Notes: generated by a model not told the origin, from the sequence alone. A DNA stretch of 64,000 nt from Tillus elongatus (GCA_964006375.1 OZ023262.1:52650917-52714916), one strand, 5' to 3'; counted from the stretch's first letter, positions 49,341-61,065 are shown. Made by a program: numbers and translations.

Positions 49341-49777
49341 ACAAATTCTGTAATTCGATAATTAAATTGATTTAATTTTAACAAACTGTGAATTTTTTCC
49401 CAAGAATCTTATATTATAAAGGTAATGTTCGATGTACCTTGGTTGCAGCTTTAGAAACTATGGTTTCTGCGTGGACTGCTAACTGAAGATCGTTTAAAAT
49501 GGTATAAATAATTTAAAAATGTCAAATCATTAATTCATTGTAATCGCTTAGTCTAGCTTTGGCGATGATGTAAAGTGCAAACAAGATAATGTCTTGCTTC
49601 CGTTACGGAAACCATAAGATAAAATGCTGGAAATGGTATTTATTGGAAAATACGTTACTGTTTTTACATGATGTTCTTTACCACAAAATAACTAAATAAT
49701 ATTCCTTCATTAAATTTATAGTTGCTACAATTTTTCGCCATATTTTTTCGTAGGTGTTTAATCTGAAGGTAAAAAAA
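49341..49777. other. No gene recognised
   Basis: Unique AT-rich sequence. Confidence 0.4.
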
Positions 49778-49982
49778 GGTAAAGGTAATATGCTTACTGG
49801 CAATTAGGGCATTGCTTACCCTTTTTGCTCATCTAAACTAACCTACCCACCACCTTGAGCTCGATCTCAACGACGACAGTGATTTGAAAAATCATCTCCC
49901 GCCGGTGAGTCTCGAACCGTCGACCCCCGAGTCCGTATTGGAAAGTCTGAATCGACTTTCCCGCACGGCCACGGAGGAATAT
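49778..49982 (-). mobile_element. tRNA-derived SINE, second family
   Basis: Minus strand: box A GTGGCCGTGCGGG, variable-arm-like AGTCGATTCAGACTTTC, box B GGTTCGAGACTC, body GTCGTTGAGATCGAGCTC, and an A/T-rich TTACC tail. The head resembles a class II (Leu/Ser-type) tRNA. It sits at the edge of a mariner remnant. Confidence 0.72.
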
Positions 49983-50430
49983 AATCTGTAGGTAACTCCA
50001 AAGAAATAAAGTCTCATGGGTTAAAATTGAGCTAGCCAATCCATCTTGGGGGAGGGGAGGGTACCTTCCATTTAGGTACTTTCGCACTTGAACAGAGAAG
50101 TGTGTCGGTGCCCCGTCTTGCATAAAATACACATTCTGCCTTGAGTAAATCATCAATGAGATCACTGAAACCGTTTTGTGAAAAAGTTACGTAAGAATTT
50201 AATTTCAGAATAGTTGGTAATTTATGTGGACCTAAGAATGATTTCCAATTATTCCCGGCCAAACATTAATATTGAATTCATGTTGGAAATGACGGTCTAC
50301 TGCTATATAAGGATTTTCATTCTCCCACATATGTTTATTTCTGAAGTTGAATAGTACAGATAGCTTCGTCTGTAAATACTATTCAACTCCCAAACAGTGG
50401 ATCTGCATTTTGCTTGTGTCTGAAGGAATC
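49983..50430 (-). pseudogene. Mariner transposase remnant E
   Basis: Minus strand pieces in order: DEAICTIQLQK-like first-Asp block (near 50380), AGNNWKSFLGPHKLPTILK, NVYFMQDGAPTHFSVQVRKY (second Asp), LNGRYP, then THETLFLWSYLQIIF for the third region. Many shifts. Truncated at 49983 by the SINE. Confidence 0.68.
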
Positions 50431-50474
50431 GCAAAATTGTAAGTGATATGGATAAAGAATCTATGATCTTTCTG

Positions 50475-50740
50475 ATATACCGTGAAACAGCCAAATTGAA
50501 TAAATTCAGTATTTCAATTATTGTGCATACTCATAAAAAATCTCGAAACACGTCGATTTTTTAACGACAACCTGCAACGTGAAAACCTTACCACTACCTA
50601 CCCCTTAAATAGGAAGTAGGGGCTTGTAACGCTTCGTTTGAAAAATTTAAATCATTTTCTATGCAAAAATGCTATGGTTTTAAAATTAATCGCACAAATT
50701 AACAGTAAAAAAAATTCCTGTGATTGACGAACTTCGCTAC
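50475..50740. repeat. Dispersed repeat F
   Basis: TTTCAATTATTGTGCATACTC, CTGCAACGTGAAAACC, AGTAGGGGCTTGTAACG. Present inverted at 62347-62577 and partly at 28671-28760. Confidence 0.7.
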
Positions 50741-50949
50741 AACACACTAAATAAATACTAAGTGAGTAGCGAACGTGTCGCCACCTAGTTCGGAACCAAG
50801 TACTTGTTGTCACGCCCGCTCCAAATAATACAGAGTATTAAAAATAGAGACGGTATACAACTAACTAACAATTTAAAAAATTGTTAGCCCTGGCCCATTT
50901 CTACCCCAATATAGGGACAAAGTATGTAAGACTAGATGCATTCTCGCAA

Positions 50950-51010
50950 CAATTAGAACCGTAGACCGGTTTCGCTCTCATTAGAGCTCTTCAGTACGGC
51001 ATACTAATTG
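50950..51010 (-). ncRNA. Type-I hammerhead ribozyme, left arm
   Basis: Core identical to 29148-29208: stem I CAATTA/TAATTG and CCGTA/TACGG around loop GTATG/TTC; CTGAAGA; GCTCT-AATG-AGAGC; GAAA; ACCGGT; C17. Confidence 0.9.
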
Positions 51011-51156
51011 CAGCAAAAATGCACCAAAAATAACACGGCTATCGTATAGCCAGTCTTAAAACACTAAGTGAGTAGCGTGGCGACACGTTCACCACTCACT
51101 TAGTGTTTTAAGACTGGCTATACGATAGCCGTGTTATTTTTGGTGCATTTTTGCTG

Positions 51157-51217
51157 CAATTAGTATGCCGTACTGAAGAGCTCTAATGAGAGCGAAACCG
51201 GTCTACGGTTCTAATTG
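51157..51217 (+). ncRNA. Type-I hammerhead ribozyme, right arm
   Basis: Stem I 5' side 51157-51172, CTGAAGA 51173-51179, stem II 51180-51193, GAAA 51194-51197, stem III ACCGGT 51197-51202, predicted cleavage after C51203, stem I 3' side 51204-51217. Complete core and full pairing. Confidence 0.9.
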
Positions 51218-51253
51218 TTGCGAGAATGCATCTAGTCTTACACTAAATAAATA

Positions 51254-51530
51254 ATAAAAATGTTTTTAATAGCAAATATGTCTCTTTAATGCAAGCAGGC
51301 ATCAATTTGGTCACCGGTATAACCTATATAGTAGAAACAATGTATCATATTTTATCAAAATAACTTGTTTGAAAATGTACACAAATTTTCCGAAAATAAA
51401 CTTAAAATGTTTCCGAGACAACTCGTTTCCTAGCCGATGAACCTCAGGTTAAGAGCAAACTGAGTTGTTGAATTTTGAAGCATTTAAGGAAAATTCGCTA
51501 CCAAAACGCACTCACTGCTCCTCGATTTTT
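51254..51530. repeat. MITE-like element, one tip lost
   Basis: Body AATGTTTTTAATAGCAAATATG to the right tip CCAAAACGCACTCACTGC. The hammerhead dimer inserted just left of it. Confidence 0.68.
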
Positions 51531-52355
<825 letters not shown>

Positions 52356-52600
52356 AGCAGTTGTGAAGTCACGGGTAAAGTCTACGACTGTAATAAATAT
52401 TTTCACTAAGTTAGGGCAAGAACAAACCACCCGATACCCTATTCAAATTGAATTAAGTATTAAAACTTTCATCTCCTCTTTATTAAATTATTTCTTATAC
52501 AAAAACTTGCTCAAAAATTCATCGGCATAACAACACTCTGATCATATAACGGTAAAGTGAAATGAGACTAGAGATTTTTTATGGAAAGTGAAGTCGCTAA
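52356..52600. other. No gene recognised
   Basis: Unplaced AT-rich sequence. Confidence 0.4.
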
Positions 52601-52604
52601 TTAG

Positions 52605-52680
52605 GATTAGAACTCGTCATGTAGGAGTCGATTATCCGATGTACAGGACTTAGCCCACTTGGCTACGGTTGACATGTATG
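52605..52680 (-). other. tRNA-like sequence (SINE head or tRNA pseudogene)
   Basis: Minus strand: a perfect box A (TAGCCAAGTGG) followed about 45 bp later by a box-B-like GAGTTCTAATCC. One B-box base is off, and the arms do not fold into a complete cloverleaf by eye. Class II tRNA-like, probably a SINE remnant. Confidence 0.45.
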
Positions 52681-53068
52681 TACTAGAGGGTATATCCGGT
52701 AGTCTAACGTCTTTACTATTTACACCAAACAACTTTGATTTAAAATGGATTTCTTGCTCATATTTCAACGAAATGAAGGAAAATAACGACTTAGACACAT
52801 ATCTAGGAGCTCGTTAGTCATTTCGTGTCGTATTTTTTACTAACATTCGTACTCCTACCATAATTATCAATTTTGACGTTTTAACTTTCTTGAATCAGAT
52901 TTAATTAATTAAAAATTAATTTAGCTCAAACTTTTCTGTTTTTTAACATAGAGATCTGAATTACATAGGGTACTCTTGATGACAGAAACCAGCGTACCAA
53001 ATTTGGTTGCCCTTACTTTGTTATTTCCGGAGGTATAAAATCGGCCTATTATTTTTTGAGTTATCGAT

Positions 53069-53071
<3 letters not shown>
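52681..53071. other. Repeat debris
   Basis: 52740-52900 resembles the dispersed unit (degenerate). 52985-53071 is element body (ACCAAATTTGGTTGCCC). Confidence 0.45.

Positions 53072-53149
<78 letters not shown>
53072..53149. repeat. (TA)n microsatellite
   Basis: About 78 bp TA joined directly to a PLE2-type tail. Confidence 0.95.
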
Positions 53150-53151
<2 letters not shown>

Positions 53152-53154
53152 TTA

Positions 53155-53310
53155 GGAATATTGCACTACACTGTAATCACTTTTAAATATACACTTTATT
53201 TGTTTGCTGTACGTTTGTGATTTCTTATTGGTTTGCGTGAACCGGGACGGTTCGAAACTGCAGTCCACTCAAACCAATAAGAAATCACAAACGTACAGCA
53301 AACAAAATTC
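53155..53310. mobile_element. PLE2 tail folded into a palindrome
   Basis: The tail of the 42.4-kb PLE family (ATTGCACTACACTGTAATC, TTTGTTTGCTGTACG), followed by an inverted copy of TTTGCTGTACGTTTGTGATT. The hairpin-bearing core lies between the arms (53194-53232 and 53267-53305). Confidence 0.75.
53236..53265 (+). ncRNA. Hammerhead-like 3' half
   Basis: Stem GAACC/GGTTC, GAAA, C-TGCA-G as stem III, TC. The CTGATGA strand is missing because the palindrome junction replaces it. Confidence 0.45.
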
Positions 53311-53449
53311 ACTAATAATCGCGCTTCACTCTTGATGATGAGAAAAACACATCAATCTTAATGTAGAAGATGTTCAAAATACATGCCTTGAACGTCTTGG
53401 CCGCATCCTAATCGTAATTAAGAATGTCTTCTAACGTTAATCAACACCT

Positions 53450-54165
53450 GAGGCGTTATCTACCTAATCGCAATCGTTATTCTTCTTCTTAAATCAGTTA
53501 GATAGCGTGGTTTAGTTTTGTTACCATACTTTTCATATATCTCCATAAGAAGTCTAATAGCGCAAGATCGGGTGACCGTGCTGCAATATACTGCCAGACA
53601 TTGATTTCGTAATGTACTGGTGCTCCATGCTGCTGAAACCATATCACACTGGCTGTAACTTGTGGGCTTGCTCGATCAAGATATAAGTTTGCCCAAGTTG
53701 GCACGATATTATTTTAGAGCAGTGCTAATTAATTATCTCCATTCAAACTGTCATCAATAAAAGAAAGGGACCAATGACATTGTTTCCAACTATTCCTGTC
53801 CAAACATTAACCTTTTCAAGGTATTGCGTATGTTCTTCTCTCAGCCCGTGTGGATTTTCTTTAGACCAGTAGCGACAATTTTGACAATTAGCATGGCCGC
53901 GAAGTCTAAAACTGCACACACCAGAAAACAAAACATGTTCTAGTTGGATAACATTGTTATCTAACATTTACATCATTTGTTTACAAAAAGACGTTCTTCT
54001 ATCAAAATCGTCTTCTATGAGCTCCTGAGTTGATATCAATTTATAGGGATGCATTTTACTTTCTTTTAATATTCGAATAATCGATGAATGGCTACATCCA
54101 ATATTGTGGCTGCTTGTCGACTCGAAGTATGTGAGTTTTCCTCAAATTCAAGCAATACATCCGAT
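53450..54165 (-). pseudogene. Mariner transposase remnant F, 3' part
   Basis: Minus strand: KSDVLLEFEENSHTSSRQAA, MHPYKLISTQEL-like, HVLFSGVCSF (first Asp lost), NCQNCRYWSKENPHGLREEH, VNVWTGIVGNNVIGPF, WFQQHGAPVHYEINVW (second Asp now His), AARSPDLALLDFLWRYMKS (third Asp kept), YLTDLRRRITIAIR. Catalytically dead and split by the LINE at 54177-55118. Confidence 0.8.
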
Positions 54166-54176
54166 TTGGTATCATT

Positions 54177-55118
54177 TTTTTTCTCTCCCTCAGGGCTCGT
54201 CCGCGGCCTTGTCGCCCCGATAGCACTGCAACCTTTGGTTGGTTCTGCATGCCCTTAGTCTTTTTACTCCACCCACTCCAAAATCACTGTGCCTTGAACT
54301 AGTCTGCACAGTGATTGGTAGGGTGAAGTTTTATAATGCTCTGTATCCGGTCTAGACTGACCGTAGATCAGTTGTTTTCTGAGTTCAGAGCTCTTTACAC
54401 TCGCACAAGATGTGCAGGGTTGATTCCTCTCCCTCGCCGCAGAGTCTGCATGCGAGGTCCCCCTCGAAACGCCCCATTTTATGCAGGTGTTTCTTGACGG
54501 CCATGTGTCCCGTCAAGAGACCTGTTATGTTTCTGAGCTGTCCTCTGCTAATATTTAGCAGCTCCCTTTGAACTGGGTTCGTCAATTGTTGACTTCCCAT
54601 GTCTGAGCCCTGGACAGTCTGCCCAGTACACCTTGTGTTGGTTTCTGACGCAGGACTTAATGGCTCCCCTGGCAGTGCTCTTTGTCACGCCCAGAGCCGG
54701 TCAGGTCCCATAAATGGTTCTGCTGACCCTCTTTTCGCGAGACTGTCAGCTTCTTCATTGCCTTTGACCCCCGAGTGACCCGGCACCCAGATGGGGGTGA
54801 CCTCATTCTGCCCAGCCAGGTCGCTCGTCTCGTCTCGGCACTCACTCACCAGCCAGGAATTTACCCGTGGGCCACTTAGGGTCTTAAGGGCTGTCTGGCT
54901 CTCTGTGGCTATGAGAATCCGCTTGTTGGTGTAGCCCCTCCTCTTGTTCTCTCGCACACAGTGCAGGATGGCGTACATTTCGGCCTGAAAGACCGTTGCA
55001 TGGACTCCGAGGAAAATACTATGACTTACCCTCGGTCCTTCCGAATAAACACCTACCCCCGTCCCACGCTCCCCTCCGGATCCGTCCGTGAACCAGACGA
55101 GCGCGTTCCGTGGTGTGC
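54177..55118 (-). mobile_element. LOA-like LINE fragment inserted in mariner F
   Basis: A 942-bp 5'-truncated insertion. The poly-A (T run at 54177-54182) and the 11-bp target-site duplication TTGGTATCATT (54166-54176 and 55119-55129) define it. It contains the RNase H domain and the C-terminal zinc knuckle of an I/LOA-group LINE. Same family as the decayed copy at 56742-59540. Confidence 0.9.
54385..55118 (-). pseudogene. LINE RNase H and zinc-knuckle C-terminus
   Basis: RNase H: WFTDGSGG (first Asp), FQAEMYAILHCV (Glu), IATESQTALK (second Asp replaced by Glu), IWVPGHSGVKGNEEADSLAK (His and last Asp). After a frameshift, HKMGRFEGDLACRLCGEGEE and STLHILCECKEL give the CCHC knuckle. RNase H degrades the RNA strand during reverse transcription. 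Only the 3' quarter of the protein was inserted. Confidence 0.85.
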
Positions 55119-55129
55119 TTGGTATCATT

Positions 55130-55365
55130 ACTCAGTGCATTAAAATGTTTTTTGTATGTGCCTTACATGTCAAAGTTCACGAAATTGCTTTCCAAATTTA
55201 CTAACTGTCCCTTGGGATATAGACGGAAAATCAGGAAATATTTCTAGATACAGACGAGCAACGTCGATCTGTGATCGTGTTTTATGTCCGTAACCAATCT
55301 TCTGTAGAGTTGTTGTTTTATGCATTTCTGACAAATAACCCATGTTTCTGAACTGCAGTCAACAA
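55130..55365 (-). pseudogene. Mariner transposase remnant F, N-terminal part
   Basis: Minus strand: MGYLSEMHKTTTLQKIGYGH, KTRSQIDVARLYLEIFPDFP, SISQGTVSKFGKQFREL. This is the N-terminal DNA-binding region of the A/B-type mariners. It is continuous with 53450-54165 once the LINE and one target-site copy are removed. Confidence 0.75.
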
Positions 55366-55544
55366 CTGACAACTACTGTCATGCGGTTACGAGCACACAG
55401 CATGTTACTAAGGCGTTTTAAACAAAAGTAACATTGTCAACTGTGAAGAATATTGGTAAGTTTTCATGTCTTCTCTTTAATTGATACCGCCCAAAAAGTA
55501 CACTTTAATAGTTTTTGCTTGCTTTCTCATTATCGAAATCGTTT
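55366..55544. other. No gene recognised
   Basis: Probably the 5' non-coding end of mariner F; its terminal repeat was not identified. Confidence 0.35.
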
Positions 55545-55736
55545 GGACGCGGCAAGTGTGTAATGGTAGTGAATTTTCTAAAAACCTATTTAATAGTAAA
55601 TATGTCTTTAATGAAAGCATACATCAAATCTGGTTACCAGTATAACCTATATAGTGGAAACAATGTACCATATTTCATCAAAATAACTTTACTGTTTGAA
55701 AAAGTACAACAATTTTTAGAAAATAAACTTAAAATG
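55545..55736. repeat. MITE-like element, right half lost
   Basis: Tip GGACGCGGCAAGTGTGTAATGG and body up to AATAAACTTAAAATGT, then a junction with a PLE tail. Confidence 0.7.
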
Positions 55737-55787
55737 TCTTACTATTACAATTTGGAGAACCCAATTCATCAAAATACAGTTTTCAGA

Positions 55788-55825
55788 CCTGATTTTCGTT
55801 TCGCTAACAAAGTTTGCGTCATCAG
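55788..55825 (-). ncRNA. Hammerhead-like hairpin
   Basis: Minus strand: CTGATGA (perfect), extra C, stem GCAAAC/GTTAGC with one mismatch, GAAA (perfect), ACGAAAAT, C, AGG. Stem I does not pair because the palindrome junction falls just upstream. Confidence 0.55.
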
Positions 55826-55928
55826 ACGAATTAATAAACTGTTAGCGAAACGATCGTCAGGTCTTAAAACTGTATTGTGATGAATTGGGTTCTCCAAATT
55901 GTGCTAACCAGTTTTCTCATATTTTCAT

Positions 55929-55969
55929 CCTCTGATAAAGCTAACTTTGTTAGCAAAACGATCGTTAGG
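55929..55969 (+). ncRNA. Hammerhead-like hairpin with full stem I
   Basis: Stem I CCT/AGG, extended by CATATTTT/AAAATGTG beyond an internal loop; CTGATAA (G8 to A); extra A; stem GCTAAC-TTT-GTTAGC; AAAA (G12 to A); stem III ACGATCGT; T17. The helices are complete but two catalytic Gs are mutated, so it is inactive. Confidence 0.6.
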
Positions 55970-56049
55970 TCTTTTAAAATGTGTTGTGGTGATTTGGGTT
56001 CTCCAAGCGTGCTAATTGCTCATCACAGATTCCAATCTACACTTATGCC

Positions 56050-56234
56050 CAGTTTCACAAAGCTCGATTAAATATTTAACAGCCGATTAGTTAATCAAGG
56101 CTTCAGAAGACCAATCACAGACTACGATTCAGGTCTTTGCCATGACAACCAAAAATTTTGAAGTTGTGATTGGTTGTATCAAACCTTGATTAACTAACCG
56201 GCCGTTAAATATTTAATCGAGCTTTGTGAAACTA
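56050..56234. repeat. Foldback MITE, 185 bp
   Basis: CAGTTTCACAAAGCTCGATT at the left and AATCGAGCTTTGTGAAACT at the right, with arms of about 75 bp (TTAAATATTTAACAGCCG / CGGCCGTTAAATATTTAA). Confidence 0.85.
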
Positions 56235-56741
56235 ACCAGTGTACTAATCAATGCTCATAACAGGTTCCAACCTTCATTTACTTAAAATGTCCCCTAACAA
56301 ACCGGGCGAATTTCCTCGCCAACGATTCTCTTCAAGCTAGTTATCCACCTACCAAGATATAATTATTCACAAGAGCTTTTCGACGATACTACCAAAAAAA
56401 CTGTTGCATGAAAATTTGCAAACAATTTTTTCACAAAAATAAAAAAAAATGGTTTACAATAACCTATCATACATTTATTATTAATTACCAAAATTTCACG
56501 AAAACCTTACAGACAATGATTTCTACGGAAACAAAAAATTTCTGCGAAAACTAAAAAATGAACTTAAAGAATACATAAAATTGAAATTATATACTTAATC
56601 TCTAATTGATATTTATAAAAGGATATGTAACAATTTCTTTTTCACTTTTCAGGAAAATTTTAACCAGTGAAAGTAAAATCAAATATAAGCGGAAAATGCT
56701 CATATTTTCATGCCACAAGCTGTCAGAAATAAGAACATTAC
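56235..56741. other. Repeat debris, no gene
   Basis: 56450-56560 matches 12960-13070 (ATTACCAA, ATTTCTGCGAAAACT). The rest is unplaced. Confidence 0.45.
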
Positions 56742-59230
56742 CTAAGTCCGCCTATCTACCAGGGGACAGCACGGACCCTCCTCCACCCAAGGAATTGGAG
56801 CAGCTGATGGTGGGTGGCAGAGCAGGTGGCTGGCAGACCTAATTTAGACATATTGAATAGAGGTAATAAACCGACCTTCGTCACAACACGGCGTGAGAAA
56901 GTTTTAGATCTAACAGTTTCCACCCGGTTCCTGGGTGACTTTGTTAAGAACTGGGCTGTGTCTGGGGAAGTGAGTAGCTCAGACCACAGATACATCCGGT
57001 TTGAAATCGCCAAAGTCGAAAGAGAAACGGTATGGTACCGGGACCCCCGCAAGGCGGACTGGGAAGCCTACAGGGCAGACCTAGCTGTGGAACTGCGGGG
57101 GGTTAAGAGTACCATAAAAAATTCAATAGACCTCGAGATTATAGCAGTCCAAGTGCGAAACGCAATCACCTCGGCCTATAACGCCAAATGCCCCCCGAAT
57201 CTGAGGGCGCCCACCAGGAACGTCCCGTGGTGGAACGAATAGTCCCACTATGGACGCACTTCCCCGGCTGCAACATGATAAACCAATCACCTCCGGACAG
57301 GGAACACTCAGAAATAGAGGCGCCGTACAGGCGGGCATCTAGAGTAGACTAGGCAGTCTCTAAAGAGGCGGTTACATGGTGCAAAATTAGATATGGGCTA
57401 TTAACAACTTCAAGCCATTCAAATCCCCGGGATTTGATGGAATAATGCCCACCATGCTCCAACAGGGTATAGATATACTGGCGCCGGCGCTTACCCTCGT
57501 TATGAGGACCAGCCTGGCTCTGGGGTATATTCCGAGGGCATGGAGATTGGCCAGTGTTGTATTCATTCTAAACCTGGGCGTCCAACAGACCAGGCAAAGT
57601 CCCTGAGGCCAATAAGTCTCATGTCATTCTGGCTAAAAACAATGGAAAAACTGGTCGAGCGGCACATTAGGGGCGGTGTACTGGAAGCATATCCCCTACA
57701 CTGCGGACAATATGCATACAGAGCAGGAGTCTCAACAGAAACGGTACAGCACCAACTGGTGCTGAAACTGGAGATTACGCGGGAGAACAGGGAGGTGACG
57801 CTGGGGGCCTTCCTTGACATAGACGGGGCCTTCAGCAACACCTCATTTGGATCGTCACTGCCAGCTGTCAGGAAGCGGGGAATAGAGGAGACCTGCTGCA
57901 GGTGGATCGGTTCCATGCTCAGGGACAGGGCGGTGTTCACCTCACTCGCGGGAGGGACTCTGCTGACGGGGATCGCGGCGGAGTGTCCGCGAGGGAGCGT
58001 TCTGTCTCCCCTGCTCTGATGCCTAGTCGTCTATGACCTGCTAGGGAGGCTCTCGGGAGGGGATTACGAGGTACAGGGCTATGTGGACGACATTGTCAAC
58101 ATAATCCGAGGAAAGGTTACACAGTCAGTGTGGGAGCGCATGCAGACATCACTGAAAGTGGTGAAAAGGTGGATGGTTGGCCAAGGGCTCGGGGTGAGCC
58201 CCGAGAAAGCAACCGTCATACTTTTTACGAGGAAGGAGGAAGTGGGAGAGCCACAGAACTCTCACTCTATACAGTAGAAACATCCCAATGTCCAGGGAGG
58301 TAAAATATCTTGGGGTCGTATTGGAATCTAAGCTAACCTGGAATGGTCACGTTGAAAAAATACTGCGTAAGGCAGTTATGACCCTAGCCGTCACTAGGCG
58401 GCTATATGGAAAAACGTGAGGACTAAGACCTAGTATGGCCCACTGGCTGTACACAAGGGTGGTGAGACCAACGTTAACATACGCGGCACTGATCTGGTGG
58501 CCCAAGGTGACACAATCCAGTGCCAAACAAAAACTAGGAAATATCCAAAGGATGGTTGCCTGTGCATCACAGGGGCCATGACTTCAACCCCAACAGCCGT
58601 CAAGGAGGTGTTGCTGGATCCCCCCCCCTACATTTACTTATCATGGAGGAGGCCAGGCTAGGACTATACAGACTAGCCTGCAGTGATAGACTGAAGATCA
58701 ACCTAGGCTGCAGGGGCCACTGCAAAATTCAGGAGATCGTGAACGAGCCCATGATTGAAATGAGGTCAGACTTCGCGAGCCCGCGAACCTGCAGGGAAAA
58801 CAATTTTACAGTGGAAATCCCGACCGCGGTGCACAGCGGGGGGAGACGCCGGGCCTACCACGGGACGGGCTCGTCTGGTTCACGGACGGATCCGGCGGGG
58901 AGCGTAGGACGGGGGCAGGCGTTTATTCGGAAGGACCGAGGGTAAGTCACAGTATTTCCCTCGGAGCTCATGCAACATTCTTTCAGGACGAAATGTGCGC
59001 CATCCTGCACTGCGTGCGAGGGGGGCCTACACCAACAAGCGGATCCTCATATCCACAGACAGCCAGGCAGCCCTTAAGGTTCTAAGTAGTCCACGGATAA
59101 ATTCCAGGCTGGTAAGTGAATGCTGAGACGAGACGAGCGACCTGGCTGGGCACAATCAGGACACCCTCATCTGGGTGCCGGGCCACTTGGGGGTCAAAGG
59201 CAAGTAGGAATCTGAGAGTCTCGCGAAGAG
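56742..59230 (+). pseudogene. LOA-like LINE polyprotein, many frameshifts
   Basis: SAYLPGDSTDPPPPKELEQL, a deletion, LDILNRGNKPTFVTTRREKV, SSSDHRYIRF (endonuclease SDH). Reverse transcriptase: KPFKSPGFDGIMP-like, LRPISLMSFWLKTMEKLVER, GQYAYRAGVSTETV, GAFLDIDGAFSNTSFGS (first Asp region), ECPRGSVLSPLL stop, GYVDDIVNIIRG (YVDD). RNase H: VWFTDGSGG near 58870, then frameshifted ALHCVR and PQTARQPL, with a decayed WVPGHLGVK. At least six frameshifts or stops. Inactive. Confidence 0.85.
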
Positions 59231-59540
59231 AGGGTCAGCAGCACCATTTATGGAACCAGAACCGGTCCTGGGAGTATTGAAAGGCACGGCGAGGGCACCA
59301 TCAAGTCCTGGCTCAGGGAACAGCACAAGGCATACTGGGCAGATTGTCCAGGGCTCAAACACGGGAAATCATTAATTGGGCAACCCAGTCCAAAGAGAGC
59401 TGTGGAGCTGCTAAATCTCAGTGTGTTCAACCCTAGGCCTCAGAGAGATCTAGAGGATGAACACGCTGAGACCTCACAGGCGATCTCCGGCGAGATTTGG
59501 GGAGTAGGCAGATTGAGCCCCCTTAATCTAGCTACAACAA
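56742..59540 (+). mobile_element. LOA-like LINE, 5' truncated and decayed
   Basis: Markedly GC-richer than its surroundings. Order: endonuclease C-terminal half, reverse transcriptase, RNase H, C-terminus, then an 89-bp tandem tail. It shares RNase H sequence with 54177-55118. The RT-RNase H arrangement and the FLDIDGAFSN motif point to the I superfamily, LOA-like. The clade is inferred. Confidence 0.82.
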
Positions 59541-59806
59541 CCCAACCCACCTTTGTCCACCGCTCTAAGCAGTAGGCAGATTGAGGCCTTAGAGTCTACT
59601 TACATATTTCCTTTACCTCTTGAAACCAACCCAACCCACCTTTGTCCACCGCTCTAAGGAGTAGGCAGATTGAGGCCTTAGAATGTCCTTACATATTTCC
59701 TTTACCTCTTGAAACCAACCCAACCCACCTCTGTCCACCGCTCTAAGAAGTAGTCAGATTGCGGCCTTAGAGTGTCCTTACATATTTCCTTTACCTCTTG
59801 AAAATA
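59541..59806 (+). repeat. Three tandem 89-bp repeats in the LINE tail
   Basis: Each unit begins CCCAACCCACCTTTGTCC, continues CGCTCTAAG and AGTAGGCAGATTG, and ends ATTTCCTTTACCTCTTG. Starts are at 59541, 59630 and 59719. Confidence 0.9.
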
Positions 59807-59834
59807 GCTCCAAAACAGGAGTCGAAACGTCGAG
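59795..59834 (+). ncRNA. Hammerhead-like hairpin
   Basis: CTC, TTGAAAA, extra T, stem AGCTCC/GGAGT(C) with loop AAAACA, GAAA, CGTC, GAG. Same signature as 30701-30741, with a better 3' half (GAAACGTC). Confidence 0.45.
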
Positions 59835-59912
59835 TTTTCATAAATTCTGGACGCGGTTCAACCCGAGAACCAAGTATGTCTCACATTAAAGACCGCGGAA
59901 ATCTTTCTGAAC

Positions 59913-59916
<4 letters not shown>

Positions 59917-59991
<75 letters not shown>
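59917..59991. repeat. (TA)n microsatellite
   Basis: About 75 bp TA. Confidence 0.95.
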
Positions 59992-60915
<924 letters not shown>

Positions 60916-60930
60916 ATCGCGATTGGGTAT

Positions 60931-61065
60931 TAGTGAATTTTTATTTAAAAAAATTCACTTAATAGAGGTATCGATAGTGAGACTTTGCAACATTTTCTTT
61001 TCAAATGAGCGCGAACTAGGACCCCCCCTAGAACCCATATCCGGGGTCAGTTTCAATTTGCATAT

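Larger units (their letters stand above)
50746..51253. mobile_element. Hammerhead inverted-dimer element with 12-bp TSD
   Basis: A 484-bp insertion (50758-51241) between copies of ACTAAATAAATA (50746-50757 and 51242-51253; possibly extended by AC). From 51076 down to about 50768 there is one full monomer of about 309 bp in minus sense (begins and ends ACTCACTTAG). From 51093 to 51241 there is about half a monomer in plus sense. The 150-bp arms around the centre are near-perfect reverse complements with a loop of about 16 bp. Each arm holds an intact hammerhead. The ends are CTAAGTGAGTAG and AGTCTTAC. Confidence 0.88.
55748..56035. mobile_element. PLE tail (34-kb family) as palindrome plus direct copy
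   Basis: TTTGGAGAACCCAATTCATC (55751) and its inverse GATGAATTGGGTTCTCC (55880-55896) bound a palindrome of about 145 bp. A second, more diverged tail copy follows in plus sense to GGTGATTTGGGTTCTCC (about 55990-56007). Both carry hammerhead-like hairpins. Confidence 0.75.

Noticed and set aside
52605..52680. Functional tRNA gene
   Set aside because: Box A is perfect but box B is off consensus and no complete cloverleaf forms by eye; better read as a SINE head or pseudogene.
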